Assembly (NCBI RefSeq): GCF_004366635.1
Contig: NZ_SORN01000001.1
Location: 1 to 64,000, forward strand
Source: Roseinatronobacter bogoriensis DSM 18756
GTDB lineage: Bacteria > Pseudomonadota > Alphaproteobacteria > Rhodobacterales > Rhodobacteraceae
Direction of reading: 5' to 3'
Length of the DNA stretch: 64,000 bases
Shown here: in pieces, positions 24,649-33,528 of the stretch
Layout: every line of letters begins with the position of its first letter
How positions within the stretch are numbered: the first letter of the stretch is position 1
The notes under the pieces: generated by a model
What the model was told of the DNA's origin: nothing
The model's database searches: none
Seen by the model: only the letters and a program-made list of their open reading frames with translations
Made by a program: the position numbers and the translations under genes

Positions 24649-26109
24649 CTACCCTTTGGCGCCTTGCCCCCGCGCATAAACATCGTCATAGCGGATGATA
24701 TCATCTTCGCCCAGATAGCTGCCGGTCTGCACTTCTATCAGCACCATCGGCATCTTGCCGGGGTTTTCCATGCGATGTTTCGCCCCAAGCGGGATATAGA
24801 CCGACTCGTTCTCGCTCACGAGCTGCACAGTGTCGTCAATCGTGACCCGGGCGGTTCCCTCGACCACGATCCAGTGTTCCGAACGGTGGTGATGGCTTTG
24901 AAGCGAAAGTGCGGCGCCAGAGTGGACATGAATACGTTTGACCTGAAAACGGTTGCCGACCACCAGGCTTTCGAACCAGCCCCAAGGCCGGTGATCGGTC
25001 GGAAATTCGGTCGCTTGCGCCACCCCGCGCGCCTTCAGGGCTGCAACCGCGTCTTTCACACGTTGCGCATGGGCGCGATGGGCAACCAGAACCGCATCGC
25101 CTGTCGCAACCGCCATAATATCTTCGAGCCCGATCCCCACCAGTTCGACCCGCGATGTTTCAGAGCGCAGGAGCGTACCAGAGCAGTCAAGCGCTGTGGC
25201 ATGATCCGAGACCACATTGCCTTGCCCATCGGGCGCGCTTTCCTGCCAGACTGCATCCCAGCCCCCCAAATCTGACCAGCCCGCGCCATAGGGCATGACG
25301 GCCAGATTGTCCGCGCGCTCCATGATCGCGTAATCGACCGAGATATCCGGCACCTCGGCCCAAGGCTCAGGTGCGAGCCGCGTGAAACCCAGATCGCATG
25401 TGGCCTCTGTCACGGCACGCTCGACAGGCGGCAGAATATCAGGAGCATGGGCGCGAAAGGCAGCGATGATCGTCTCAGCACTGAAGAGGAAAATCCCGGC
25501 ATTCCAAAGATATTGCCCTGAGGCCAGCATTTGCGCCGCGCGCGCGGCATCTGGTTTTTCGATAAAGCGCGCCAGCGTCTGGGGGGCCTTCGCGCCCGCA
25601 TTTGCATCGGAGGCGAGTTCGAGATAGCCATAGCCCGTCTCGGCGCGCGTGGGTCTAATCCCGAAAGTGACCAGATCCCCCGCCCGCGCCCGCGCGCTTG
25701 CCGCTGCCACAGCGGCGCGGAAGGCAGGCCCATCAGGGATGACATGGTCCGAAGGGGCCACCAGAATGAGGGCCTGTGGATCGCGCGCTGCGATCACCAG
25801 CGCGCCCGCCAGCACGGCAGGGGCGGTGTTGCGACCCTCAGGTTCGATCAGAACAGCTTGCGGGGCGATTTCGCAAGCGGCCAGTTGCTCGGTGACGATA
25901 AAGCGGAAATCATTTCCAGTTATGATAACAGGAGGCGCAAAATCCGGCCCTCCAAGGGTCTGGGCCGCGCATTGGAACAGACTTTTTGGCCCAATAAGTT
26001 GCGCGAATTGTTTGGGATAGGCCTTGCGCGACAGCGGCCAGAGCCGGGTGCCGGAGCCACCGGCCAGCAGTAATGGATAAACAAATTCGGAAGGCGTCTT
26101 GTCAGACAA
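24649..26109 (-). CDS. manC: Mannose-1-phosphate guanylyltransferase / mannose-6-phosphate isomerase
   Basis: 486 residues, the usual length of bifunctional type II PMI/GMP enzymes. The N-terminal pyrophosphorylase has LLAGGSGTRLWPLSRKAYPK and QF, LVAPSDHVI, FIEKPD and ISVDYAIMER. The C-terminal cupin isomerase has VKRIHVHSGAALSLQSHHHR and SEHWIVVEGTA with metal-binding His/Glu, and YIPLGAKHRMENPG. It makes GDP-mannose from fructose-6-phosphate-derived mannose-phosphates. The start used is TTG 26109 with AAAGG nine bases upstream; no ATG fits better. First gene of the manC-manB operon. Confidence 0.9.
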   Translation of the reverse strand: MSDKTPSEFVYPLLLAGGSGTRLWPLSRKAYPKQFAQLIGPKSLFQCAAQTLGGPDFAPPVIITGNDFRFIVTEQLAACEIAPQAVLIEPEGRNTAPAVLAGALVIAARDPQALILVAPSDHVIPDGPAFRAAVAAASARARAGDLVTFGIRPTRAETGYGYLELASDANAGAKAPQTLARFIEKPDAARAAQMLASGQYLWNAGIFLFSAETIIAAFRAHAPDILPPVERAVTEATCDLGFTRLAPEPWAEVPDISVDYAIMERADNLAVMPYGAGWSDLGGWDAVWQESAPDGQGNVVSDHATALDCSGTLLRSETSRVELVGIGLEDIMAVATGDAVLVAHRAHAQRVKDAVAALKARGVAQATEFPTDHRPWGWFESLVVGNRFQVKRIHVHSGAALSLQSHHHRSEHWIVVEGTARVTIDDTVQLVSENESVYIPLGAKHRMENPGKMPMVLIEVQTGSYLGEDDIIRYDDVYARGQGAKG

Positions 26110-26609
26110 AAGCGGTGCCTTTCAAAAATTGGTCTGACTGCGCTCTGCGCTGCCAGAGAGAGCGGACAGCACGCAGTCAGGATACAGTAACGAGCTTGAT
26201 CATGGGGCGTCACGCATGTCCAGCGCCACTTTTCCACCGTTTGCATGCTGCTTTGGTTCAAGTCGGATACCATCGCCGACCAATGCCAGGTTATTGGCTC
26301 TGGCGAAAGCAGACGCCAGCTTCGTTTGCACTGCCCACCTTCGCCCTTCAGAGATGCTGCACGATGCACGAATGGCAGGAATACGAAAGCTGCACCGCAG
26401 CGCGCGACCATGAAGCCAATGGCAGTCAGGGGCCGAGTATGTCGCGGCAGCATGTATTCGCGCAGGGCTGGCATCTGACCATGAAGAAGACACAACCATT
26501 TAGCCGATGACAGCGCAAATGACGTTGCGGCCTGGGCGGGGCAGGCGAATTGTGGCGCACGCATAATTTCTGTAAAAGCGTGACGATCTATACATAGAAA
26601 GCGATTGTC
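26110..26609. other. 500-bp divergent intergenic region, no gene recognised
   Basis: Lies between manC (minus) and the HlyD gene (plus). Frames on both strands (for example 26073-26510 plus, 26200-26499 minus) overlap each other, lack a convincing ribosome binding site and match no family I know. The sequence is less GC-biased than the flanking genes. Promoters for both operons are expected here. Confidence 0.5.
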
Positions 26610-27602
26610 ATGCCGTCTTCACAGGCTTCATCCAGCAAGGCCGCGCTGCCGTTTGTGCTTATTGCCCTTCTTGCAATATCGGTTGCCGCTGCTGTCTGGT
26701 GGGTCACGCGCCCTGCCGCCTTGCTGATCCAGGGCGAGGTCGCAGCCCCGCGTGTCGACATATCCGCCCGCACCTCTGGTCGCGTGGCCGAGATTGGGGC
26801 CGAGTTGGGCGAACAGGTCGAGACAGGGCAGGTTCTGGTGGAACTCTCCAACCCGCAGCTTGTCACGTCTCACGCGGCTGCGGCGTCGGGGCTGGAGGTC
26901 GCGCGCGCATCGCAAGCGGCAGCGGGTGCGACACGGCCAGAGGTGATCCGCGCCCGCGAAGCGGAACTGGCCGCAGCACAGGCTGATCTGCGACTGGCCG
27001 AGGGCCAAGTCACCCGCGACACGGAACTGGCGCAGCAGGGCCTACGCCCGCAAGCGGCAATCGACCAGACCGTGCGCAATGTCGAAACCGCCGCCCGCCG
27101 TGTCGAAGCTGCCGAGGCGCAGCTTGATCTGGCCCGCGCCGGGGCTTCGCCCGAAGAACGCGCTGTGGCCGCCGCGCAGGTCGCGCAGGCCGAAGCCGCG
27201 CTGGCCCAGCGTCAGGCCGATCTGGACGAGCTGACCATCTATGCTCCACTGAGCGGTGAGATTTCCGCACGGCTGGTAGAGCTGGGCGAAAATGTCGGCC
27301 CCGGCGCGCCCTTGTTTACAATTGTGGATCTGGATCAGGCATGGTTCACCTTCAACCTGCGCGAAGACCTGCTGACAGGGCTTCAGGTGGGCGACACGTT
27401 TTCAGTGCATGTGCCTGCGCTGCAACAAGATGTTGATGCCGAGATCACGCTGATCAATGTGCAGGGGCAATTTGCAAGCTGGCGGGCGACACGGGCGACA
27501 GGCGATTTTGACCTGCGCAGTTTTGAGCTGCGCGCCCGCCCGCTTGCACCGGTCGACGGGCTGCGCCCCGGCATGTCAGCGCTGATCGCGTTGGGTGGCT
27601 AG
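26610..27602 (+). CDS. HlyD/EmrA-type membrane fusion protein
   Basis: 330 residues. A single N-terminal membrane anchor (LPFVLIALLAISVAAAVWWV) is followed by the first half of a biotinyl-lipoyl-like domain (GEVAAPRVDISARTSGRVAE, GEQVETGQVLVEL). A long Ala/Glu-rich coiled coil spans residues 90-195. The second lipoyl half is LTIYAPLSGEISARLVELGE, and a beta-barrel follows. It would bridge inner-membrane permeases to an outer-membrane channel in an efflux or export machine. Two ABC-2 permease genes follow at once (3 bp gap, then 4 bp overlap). Confidence 0.85.
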   Translation: MPSSQASSSKAALPFVLIALLAISVAAAVWWVTRPAALLIQGEVAAPRVDISARTSGRVAEIGAELGEQVETGQVLVELSNPQLVTSHAAAASGLEVARASQAAAGATRPEVIRAREAELAAAQADLRLAEGQVTRDTELAQQGLRPQAAIDQTVRNVETAARRVEAAEAQLDLARAGASPEERAVAAAQVAQAEAALAQRQADLDELTIYAPLSGEISARLVELGENVGPGAPLFTIVDLDQAWFTFNLREDLLTGLQVGDTFSVHVPALQQDVDAEITLINVQGQFASWRATRATGDFDLRSFELRARPLAPVDGLRPGMSALIALGG

Positions 27603-27605
27603 ATC

Positions 27606-28760
27606 ATGCTGGCGGTGATGCTGCGCGAATTCCGGTTGATCCTGCGTCGTCCGGCCCTGCTGGGATTGGTGGTCGTGCTGCCGGTGCTGATGCTGGTCGT
27701 GCTGACGGGCATCTTTCGCGCAGGCATTCCCACCGGCATGGCTGTGGTTGTGGTCGATCTGGATCGCTCGGATCTGTCGCGTAGCATCACACGGATGCTG
27801 GATGCCGCGCCCGAAATCACAGTGCGTGAACAGGCCCTGAGCCTGACTGACGCCCGCGCGAAGATCGTGGCCGGTCATGCACGTGGTGCCATCTACCTGC
27901 CGCAGGGGCTGGAGCGCGACATCTTGCGCGGCGCGCCCCCTGAGATCGTGATCTTCTACGACAACCAGCATATGAGCGCGGGCTCTTTGGTGGCGCGGGG
28001 CGCGCGCGGTGCCATTGACGCAGCGCTGACGGGTCTGCGCCTGTCGGTCCGACAGGGTCAGGGCGAAGCGCCCGTACAGGCCATGGTGAGTATCCAGCCG
28101 ATCCCCTTGCAAGCGCATGCGTTGTTCAACCCAGCTTTCGACTATGTGCATTTTCTGCTGGCCGCGCTCGTGCCCACAGTGCTGCAGATCATCGCAGCGG
28201 CAGCGACGGCCTATGCGATTTCGCTCGATTTCGGGCCGGGGCGGCACCCGCAAGTTCTGGCGCGTATGGCTGGCGGGGTGTTGCCTGCGATGCTAGGCAA
28301 GATCCTGCCCTATACGGTGATTTTCCTGCTGATCCTCGGGCTGTCGGATATCGCGCTTTATGGCTGGCTGGGCGTGCCTTTGCGCGGCTCGCTGCTACTG
28401 ATGGCAACCGGTGCCGTGCTGTTTGTGCTGGGCGTGCAACTGATCGGTGCGGCGGCTTTCGTGCTGACCCGCGACATGGGCCGCGCGGCCAGTATTATCG
28501 CGGTGATCACCGCCCCGGCTTTCGGCTTCATGGGGCTTGGCTTCCCGCGCGAGGCGATGTCGCAGCTTGCCCAAGCTTGGGGCGCGCTGATCCCCGGCAC
28601 TTGGTATGTGCAACTGCGCATCGACCAGTCCCTGCGCGAGACACCGCTCGATATCTCTGTCTGGTCGGTGGTCTGGCTGGCCTGCATTGCTGTTGCGCTG
28701 GGGGCTTTGGTGCTGCTTAGGCTGGTTCGTCTGCGCCGCGAAATCGAGGCTACGTCATGA
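27606..28760 (+). CDS. ABC-2 type transporter permease (YhhJ/YbhS-like)
   Basis: 384 residues. One N-terminal membrane helix (ALLGLVVVLPVLMLVVLTG), then a large periplasmic domain of about 140 residues starting with VVDLDRSDLSRSI, then five clustered membrane helices from about residue 180 (FLLAALVPTVLQIIAAAATA onwards). This is the architecture of DrrB/YhhJ-type exporters that pair with a HlyD protein. No ATP-binding subunit is encoded next to it. Confidence 0.85.
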   Translation: MLAVMLREFRLILRRPALLGLVVVLPVLMLVVLTGIFRAGIPTGMAVVVVDLDRSDLSRSITRMLDAAPEITVREQALSLTDARAKIVAGHARGAIYLPQGLERDILRGAPPEIVIFYDNQHMSAGSLVARGARGAIDAALTGLRLSVRQGQGEAPVQAMVSIQPIPLQAHALFNPAFDYVHFLLAALVPTVLQIIAAAATAYAISLDFGPGRHPQVLARMAGGVLPAMLGKILPYTVIFLLILGLSDIALYGWLGVPLRGSLLLMATGAVLFVLGVQLIGAAAFVLTRDMGRAASIIAVITAPAFGFMGLGFPREAMSQLAQAWGALIPGTWYVQLRIDQSLRETPLDISVWSVVWLACIAVALGALVLLRLVRLRREIEATS

Positions 28761-29899
28761 GCGATATCCTGATTGCCCTGCGCGCCGAATTGCGCGGTAT
28801 CTTTGCCGATCGTCAGGTCCGGCTGATCATTCTGGTTGCACTGGTGATCTATGCACTGATCTATCCCTACCCCTATCGTGCAGAACTATTGCGCGATGTG
28901 CCGGTCGTGCTGGTCGATCTGGATCGCTCCACCATTTCAGCGGACCTTGCGCGCCGGGTCAATGCCTCGGAGGCTGTCATGCTCAGCCATGACGCGCCCG
29001 ACATGATCACGGCCACCCGTCTGGTGCAGGAGCGCCGCGCCTATGGGGCGCTCGTGATCCCCGAAGGGTTTGAGCGTGCGCTGTTGCGCGGTAGCCAAAG
29101 CCCCGTGGCACTATATGCCGATGCCAGCTATTTCCTGATGTATCAGCGCGTTATGCAAGGCGCCGCCGTGCCCCTGCGCCAGATGGGGGCCGAGGTCGAG
29201 ATGGGCCGCCTGATCGCGCAGGGCACCGCCCCCGACGTGGCACTGGCACAGGTCAGCCCGGCTGTTCAGGTCGAGGTGCCCCTGTTCAACCCGGCGGCAG
29301 GCTATGCGACTTATGTGCTGCCCGCGGCCTTCGTGCTGATCCTGCAACAAACCATGCTGATGGGGCTGGCGTTGGTCGCGACACGGCGCGGGCAGGGGCT
29401 GGGGCACCCGGTCTGGCGGGTTCTGGGGCGCATGGGGGCGTGGGTCGCGCTCTATGCGCTGCTGCTGCCGGTCTATCTGATTGTCCTGCCTGCGCTTTAT
29501 GGCCTGCCCAATCTGGGCAATGTACCGGCTGTTCTGATGCTCGGGCTGCCCTTTGTGCTGGCAACTGGATTGCTGGCGCAATGCGTCGCGGCCCTGTTCA
29601 AGCGCGGCGAGGTGGTTCAGGTCGTGCTGCTGGCCGTGGGGCTGCCGTTTTTCTTCCTCTCGGGCTTTGCTTGGCCGGTCGAGGCCATTCCTGCGCATCT
29701 GAACTGGATCGCGCAGATCATCCCATCGACGGCGGCGATAGATGGTCTTGTGCGTGTCAGCCAGATGGGCGCGACTTTGCCTGACATTGGGCATCGCCTT
29801 TGGCATCTTTGGGGTCTGGTCGGCGCTTTTGCGACTGTTGCGGTTTCCCTTGAGGTTATGGCTCATCCTTCAACAGTGGCGGGTCATCAAACAAGGTGA
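28757..29899 (+). CDS. ABC-2 type transporter permease, paralogue of the preceding gene
   Basis: 380 residues with the same plan: N-terminal helix (VRLIILVALVIYALIYPYPY), periplasmic domain beginning VVLVDLDRSTISADLARRVN, and C-terminal helix cluster (YVLPAAFVLILQQTMLMGLA and beyond). The shared VDLDRS start of the periplasmic domain shows both permeases come from a duplication and likely form a heterodimer. It overlaps the preceding gene by 4 bp. After the stop the sequence turns into transposon debris. Confidence 0.85.
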   Translation: MSDILIALRAELRGIFADRQVRLIILVALVIYALIYPYPYRAELLRDVPVVLVDLDRSTISADLARRVNASEAVMLSHDAPDMITATRLVQERRAYGALVIPEGFERALLRGSQSPVALYADASYFLMYQRVMQGAAVPLRQMGAEVEMGRLIAQGTAPDVALAQVSPAVQVEVPLFNPAAGYATYVLPAAFVLILQQTMLMGLALVATRRGQGLGHPVWRVLGRMGAWVALYALLLPVYLIVLPALYGLPNLGNVPAVLMLGLPFVLATGLLAQCVAALFKRGEVVQVVLLAVGLPFFFLSGFAWPVEAIPAHLNWIAQIIPSTAAIDGLVRVSQMGATLPDIGHRLWHLWGLVGAFATVAVSLEVMAHPSTVAGHQTR

Positions 29900-30307
29900 A
29901 AGTTGGGGAGAGGTAAATAGCTCAGCTACTTTGTTGCTCACAGTTCGATTTTGGGCGAGCACTGTCTTGTGAAAGTGTACGGAAACAGGTTTTCGGACCA
30001 TACTGTATCAGGTCGCCAGATCACGCTTCATCCGGTTGTTGACATCCCAGCCAATCACGCGACGCCGAATGCAAGCGCGCGGAACGCGCAAGCTTCCACA
30101 TCGACAAAACAGACCAAACACCTGCCCTGCGCGACCCTTGGGGCACGCGCTAGGCAGGTGTCTGAAGCCCTTTCAACGGGAAATGGATTGCCAAGTTGCG
30201 CAAAGTGAAGACGAATGCTGACGGCTGCCCCCGCGTGATAACATGTAGCTAGATATACGATTCACCACGCCCGTCATCGTACATCCCCCTATTCATATTG
30301 AAGCGCC
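29900..30307. other. Intergenic region with transposon debris
   Basis: About 400 bp between the permease gene and the dehydrogenase gene, both of which end here. Apart from a short transposase scrap (30008-30067, minus) there is no gene. ACACCTGCC (30119-30127) and GGCAGGTGT (30154-30162) are an inverted pair flanking GC-rich sequence and could form a terminator-like structure. Confidence 0.45.
30008..30067 (-). mobile_element. Scrap of an IS3-type transposase
   Basis: Nineteen minus-strand codons read RRRVIGWDVNNRMKRDLAT then a stop. This matches the segment after the first catalytic Asp in IS3/IS150-type integrases (S-R-R-V-I-G-W-x-V-x-x-R-M-K-x-D-L-A). Nothing else of the element is visible, so it is an old, heavily deleted insertion. 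Confidence 0.5.
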
Positions 30308-31381
30308 TTAGTTGAGTGCGTCGATTACTGCCTTGCCGCAAGTCTGGGTATCGGCTGTCCCTCCGAGGTCCTGTGTGCGCAAGGAAGGCTCAGCAAGAAC
30401 CCGTTCAATCGCGGTAACGACATCGGCCGCCGCCTCGAAATGACCCAAATGGTCCAGCATCATGGCACCCGCCCAAATTTGACCGATCGGGTTGGCGATC
30501 CCTTGCCCGGCAATGTCGGGAGCCGATCCATGAACTGGCTCAAACAGTGACGGGAAAGCACGTTCGGGATTGATGTTGGCTGACGGCGCTATGCCAATAG
30601 TTCCGGTACAGGCGGGGCCCAGATCAGACAGAATATCGCCGAAAAGGTTAGAGGCCACAACGACGTCAAACTTGTCCGGATTCAGCACAAAATGCGCTGC
30701 AAGAATATCAATGTGATACTTGTCAACGGTCACGCCCGGATAGGCTTTCGCCATTTCTGCAACGCGCTCGTCCCAATAGGGCATCGTGATCGAGATACCG
30801 TTGGACTTGGTGGCCGACGTCAGTTTCGCGCGCGGCCGTTTTGCCGCAAGTTCAAATGCATATTTCAAGACCCGGTCCACGCCGATCCGACTCATCACCG
30901 TTTCTTGCATGACGATTTCACGCGGAGTGTCTTCAAACATCTTGCCGCCGATCGAGGAATACTCCCCTTCGGTGTTTTCGCGAACAATCAACATATCAAT
31001 GTCGCCTGGCTCGCGACCTGCGAGCGGACTGCGCACACCCGGCATCAGCCGCGCGGGGCGCAGGCTGATATACTGGTCGAACTGGCGCCGAAACTGGATC
31101 AGCGAGCCCCAAAGTGAGATGTGGTCCGGCACTGTGTCTGGCCAGCCTACCGCACCAAAGAAAAGTGCGTCATGGCTACCGATCTGCTCTTTCCAGTCAT
31201 CTGGCATCATTTGTCCATGAGCGGCGTAGTAGTCGCAGGATGCGAAGTCAAACATGTCGAAGTGCAGCCCAATGCTATGACGCTTGGCAACGGCTTCGAG
31301 CACTTGAACCCCCTCCGGGATTACCTCTTTTCCGATCCCATCACCTGGAATGACGGCGATGTTCAGGTGATTACTTGTCAT
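30308..31381 (-). CDS. ttuC: Tartrate / D-malate dehydrogenase (isocitrate/isopropylmalate family)
   Basis: 357 residues from ATG 31381, which has AGAGG upstream; the 11-residue extension in the longer frame is not needed. The start IAVIPGDGIGKEVIPEGVQV is typical of beta-decarboxylating dehydrogenases. SLRPARLMPG with the substrate-binding Arg, RENTEGEYSSIGG, the catalytic Tyr within it, KSNGI with the catalytic Lys, NLFGDILSDLG with the metal Asp, and EPVHGSAPDIAG follow. The EGEYSSIGG segment fits tartrate/D-malate dehydrogenases (TtuC/DmlA) rather than LeuB. It oxidises tartrate or decarboxylates D-malate using NAD and a divalent metal. It stands alone, opposite to the XRE operon. Confidence 0.85.
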   Translation of the reverse strand: MTSNHLNIAVIPGDGIGKEVIPEGVQVLEAVAKRHSIGLHFDMFDFASCDYYAAHGQMMPDDWKEQIGSHDALFFGAVGWPDTVPDHISLWGSLIQFRRQFDQYISLRPARLMPGVRSPLAGREPGDIDMLIVRENTEGEYSSIGGKMFEDTPREIVMQETVMSRIGVDRVLKYAFELAAKRPRAKLTSATKSNGISITMPYWDERVAEMAKAYPGVTVDKYHIDILAAHFVLNPDKFDVVVASNLFGDILSDLGPACTGTIGIAPSANINPERAFPSLFEPVHGSAPDIAGQGIANPIGQIWAGAMMLDHLGHFEAAADVVTAIERVLAEPSLRTQDLGGTADTQTCGKAVIDALN

Positions 31382-31889
31382 CTGGCCTCTTTCATATTTG
31401 ATTGCTGCAATCATCCATTCATATCATTACCAGTGATGCAAGCCTGAGAAGGGATATTCAGAAACTTGCGCTCCGGAACACGTGCAGCTGTCCATCATTG
31501 GGTTCCGCCTCTGTCTGTGTGGCGGAGAGCATATTTCACAGCGGCATCAGCAGATTGAGCGCACGATCCAGACTGGTTCGTTACCGCAAGGCCCGTCATT
31601 ATACGAGGTATTGGGTGCTCCAGCGGTCATACTTGCCCTCGATAAAGTGCTCCCTGATCGCTACCCGGCGCCACGTCTGCTCCCCAATTTTCACTCGTTC
31701 CGCCTTCCGGGGGATTGCAACAATCCCAGATATCCGCCAACAGACCGCTTGGTTGTCAGATCCTTCTGTTAACAGGAATACAGTTCCAGTTAACTCTTCT
31801 TGCGGACACCCGTGCCGTTCATAGGACACGGGTGAATGCCCGGTTGTTCGACTTGACCTTTTGTCCCTTATAAGGGAATTGTTCCGAAT
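31382..31889. other. 500-bp divergent regulatory region
   Basis: Separates the ttuC-like gene from the XRE-cupin operon. A 76-codon minus-strand frame (31599-31829, GTG start) has unbiased codon use and no known domain, so I do not call it. The last 30 bp contain the palindromic operator candidates described separately. Confidence 0.5.
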
Positions 31890-31896
31890 ATGGGAA
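31864..31896 (+). promoter_or_regulatory. Operator candidates in front of the XRE-cupin gene
   Basis: TCCCTTATAAGGGA (31864-31877) is a perfect 14-bp palindrome. TTCCGAATATGGGAA (31882-31896) is a related imperfect one overlapping the ATG at 31890. Two adjacent copies of the same half-site (TTCC/GGAA or TCCC/GGGA) suggest binding of the regulator to its own promoter. Confidence 0.5.
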
Positions 31897-32450
31897 TCAT
31901 GGATCTTTCAGAAAGCCAGAAATTGGCACACCACCTTCGCGGCCTCCGCGAACATCATAACTTGACTCTTGCCGTTCTGGCAGAGCGCAGCGGATTGAGC
32001 CGTGCAACGCTCTCGCGCATTGAAAACGCAGAGGTCAGCCCCACGGCCGAAACACTTGGACGGCTCGCATCGGTCTATGCCCTCCCCATCTCGCAACTCT
32101 TGGCTCCGCTCGACAAAGGCTTTCAACCTGTTGTAAAGCGCAAGGATCAGGCCATCTGGCGTGATCCGAAGCATGATTTTGTACGGCGGAGCGTTTCTCC
32201 ATCCAATGGGCCTCTTTCGATTGAAGTTGTCGAAAGCCAACTCGGTAAGGGTCAACTTATCGCATACGCGGCCCCCGCGATCCCAGGTCAGGAACATCAT
32301 GTCTATGTCCTATCCGGCGAGATGCAGATCACCGTCGATGGCATGGCCTATGATCTGAAAGAGGGAGACTGCTTGCGATACATCCTGTTTGGAGAGACTG
32401 TTTTCAAAACCACCGAAACCCACTGTACATATGTGATTGCGCTCTCATGA
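31890..32450 (+). CDS. XRE-family regulator with cupin sensor domain
   Basis: 186 residues. Helix-turn-helix at residues 13-67 (LRGLREHHNLTLAVLAERSG, LSRATLSRIENAEVSPTAET). C-terminal cupin from about 105: PGQEHHVYVLSGEMQITVDG, YDLKEGDCLRYILF. This is the PuuR/SutR-type layout, where the cupin binds a small ligand. ATG 31890 or 31899 may be used; neither has a strong ribosome binding site. It is coupled to the acetyltransferase by ATGA and likely controls the operon through the palindromes at its start. Confidence 0.85.
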   Translation: MGIMDLSESQKLAHHLRGLREHHNLTLAVLAERSGLSRATLSRIENAEVSPTAETLGRLASVYALPISQLLAPLDKGFQPVVKRKDQAIWRDPKHDFVRRSVSPSNGPLSIEVVESQLGKGQLIAYAAPAIPGQEHHVYVLSGEMQITVDGMAYDLKEGDCLRYILFGETVFKTTETHCTYVIALS

Positions 32451-32980
32451 TTTGCCGCACTTTTTCTGTCGTCGAACTTTCATCCAGCGATATTGACACG
32501 CACGCCAGCGACCTGTGTCGGGTCCTGATGGACAGCGTCGCGGATGGCGCAGCAATCAGCTTTATGGCGACGCTGACAATGGCGGATGCAGAGCGGTTCT
32601 GGCGCAAAGACGTCCGCACCGCAGTTGAGAGCGGAAGGCGGCATCTTTTTGGGGTATTTATTGATAGTCGTCTGGTTGGTACGGTTCAGCTGATCACAGG
32701 CATGCCCCCAAACCAGCCTCATCGCGCCGAAATCTCAAAGATGATCGTTCATCCTCAAAGCCGTCGCCTTGGTTTAGGCAGGGCATTGATGACTGCTGCG
32801 CTTGATGCCGCACGGCGCGCCAACAAGGTGCTCGTTACGCTTGATACCCGCACGGGCGATGTGTCCGAAGCTCTTTATCGCAGCGTCGGCTTCGAACAGG
32901 CGGGCGTGATCCCCGACTTCGCCTTTGACCCGGATGGGCAAGCGCGACATGCAACGACCTATATGTATCGGTATCTTTGA
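32447..32980 (+). CDS. GNAT-family N-acetyltransferase
   Basis: 177 residues of the acetyl-CoA-dependent GNAT fold. ISKMIVHPQSRRLGLGRALM holds the motif A pyrophosphate loop (R-R-L-G-L-G-R), and LVTLDTRTGDVSEALYRSVG with FEQAGVIPDF is motif B. The N-terminal half, with VADGAAISFMATLTMADAE, is typical of a subgroup often found beside transporters. Its substrate could be an amine or amino acid analogue recognised by the upstream regulator. Overlaps the regulator by 4 bp and is 3 bp from the transporter gene. Confidence 0.85.
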   Translation: MICRTFSVVELSSSDIDTHASDLCRVLMDSVADGAAISFMATLTMADAERFWRKDVRTAVESGRRHLFGVFIDSRLVGTVQLITGMPPNQPHRAEISKMIVHPQSRRLGLGRALMTAALDAARRANKVLVTLDTRTGDVSEALYRSVGFEQAGVIPDFAFDPDGQARHATTYMYRYL

Positions 32981-32983
32981 GCG

Positions 32984-33445
32984 ATGGCCCCTGCCGCAAC
33001 CCTGATCAGTGCGGCCTTGGCCTTCACGGGCGGGATGCTCGTGGCGACTCAAGGTCCAATCTATGCCCGGCTGTCTATGGGCCTAAACCGGGACTACCTG
33101 ATCGCTGTCTTTCTGGCCTTCGCGACTGCGACGGTTGTGACGGGTATGCTCGCGCTCTTCACCGGGAGTTTTCGGAACTTGTCTGTCGCCACCCTTGGAC
33201 AGTTACCGCCCTGGGTTTGGCTGGGTGGGCTGTTTGGCGCGATCCATGTCGTCATCTCTATGCAGGCCATCCCGGTGCTGGGGGTCACGCTATTCTTGGT
33301 CATCGTTGTGATCGGTAACCTTGTCGGCGCGGCGATCTACGATCATCTGGGGGCAATGGGTCTGGAAGTCCGGACGTTTTCCTTTGCCAAGGGGCTTGGC
33401 ATGCTTCTGGTAATCACGGGTGTCGGCGTCGTCGCACGTGCATGA
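32984..33445 (+). CDS. YdcZ/DUF606-type small membrane transporter (DMT superfamily)
   Basis: 153 residues, nearly all in five hydrophobic segments (LISAALAFTGGMLVATQGPI, YLIAVFLAFATATVVTGMLA, WLGGLFGAIHVVISMQAI, LGVTLFLVIVVIGNLVGAAI, GLGMLLVITGVGVVA). The size and the early NRDYLIAVFLAF fit DUF606, a half-size member of the drug/metabolite transporter superfamily that works as a dimer. With a cupin regulator and an acetyltransferase it suggests a small detoxification or export operon. Substrate unknown. Confidence 0.8.
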   Translation: MAPAATLISAALAFTGGMLVATQGPIYARLSMGLNRDYLIAVFLAFATATVVTGMLALFTGSFRNLSVATLGQLPPWVWLGGLFGAIHVVISMQAIPVLGVTLFLVIVVIGNLVGAAIYDHLGAMGLEVRTFSFAKGLGMLLVITGVGVVARA

Positions 33446-33528
33446 GGGACATAGGTGCGAAGGAACGCCACAGAAGCCGCCATTCGTTCTCCGCAGCAGG
33501 GCGGTACGAAAGCGCAGTGATATCAGGA

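Noticed and set aside
26073..26510. 145-codon plus-strand frame between manC and HlyD genes
   Set aside because: Overlaps the manC start, has no recognisable domain and competes with other frames of similar length.
31599..31829. 76-codon minus-strand frame with GTG start
   Set aside because: No domain, no Shine-Dalgarno and codon use unlike the neighbours.
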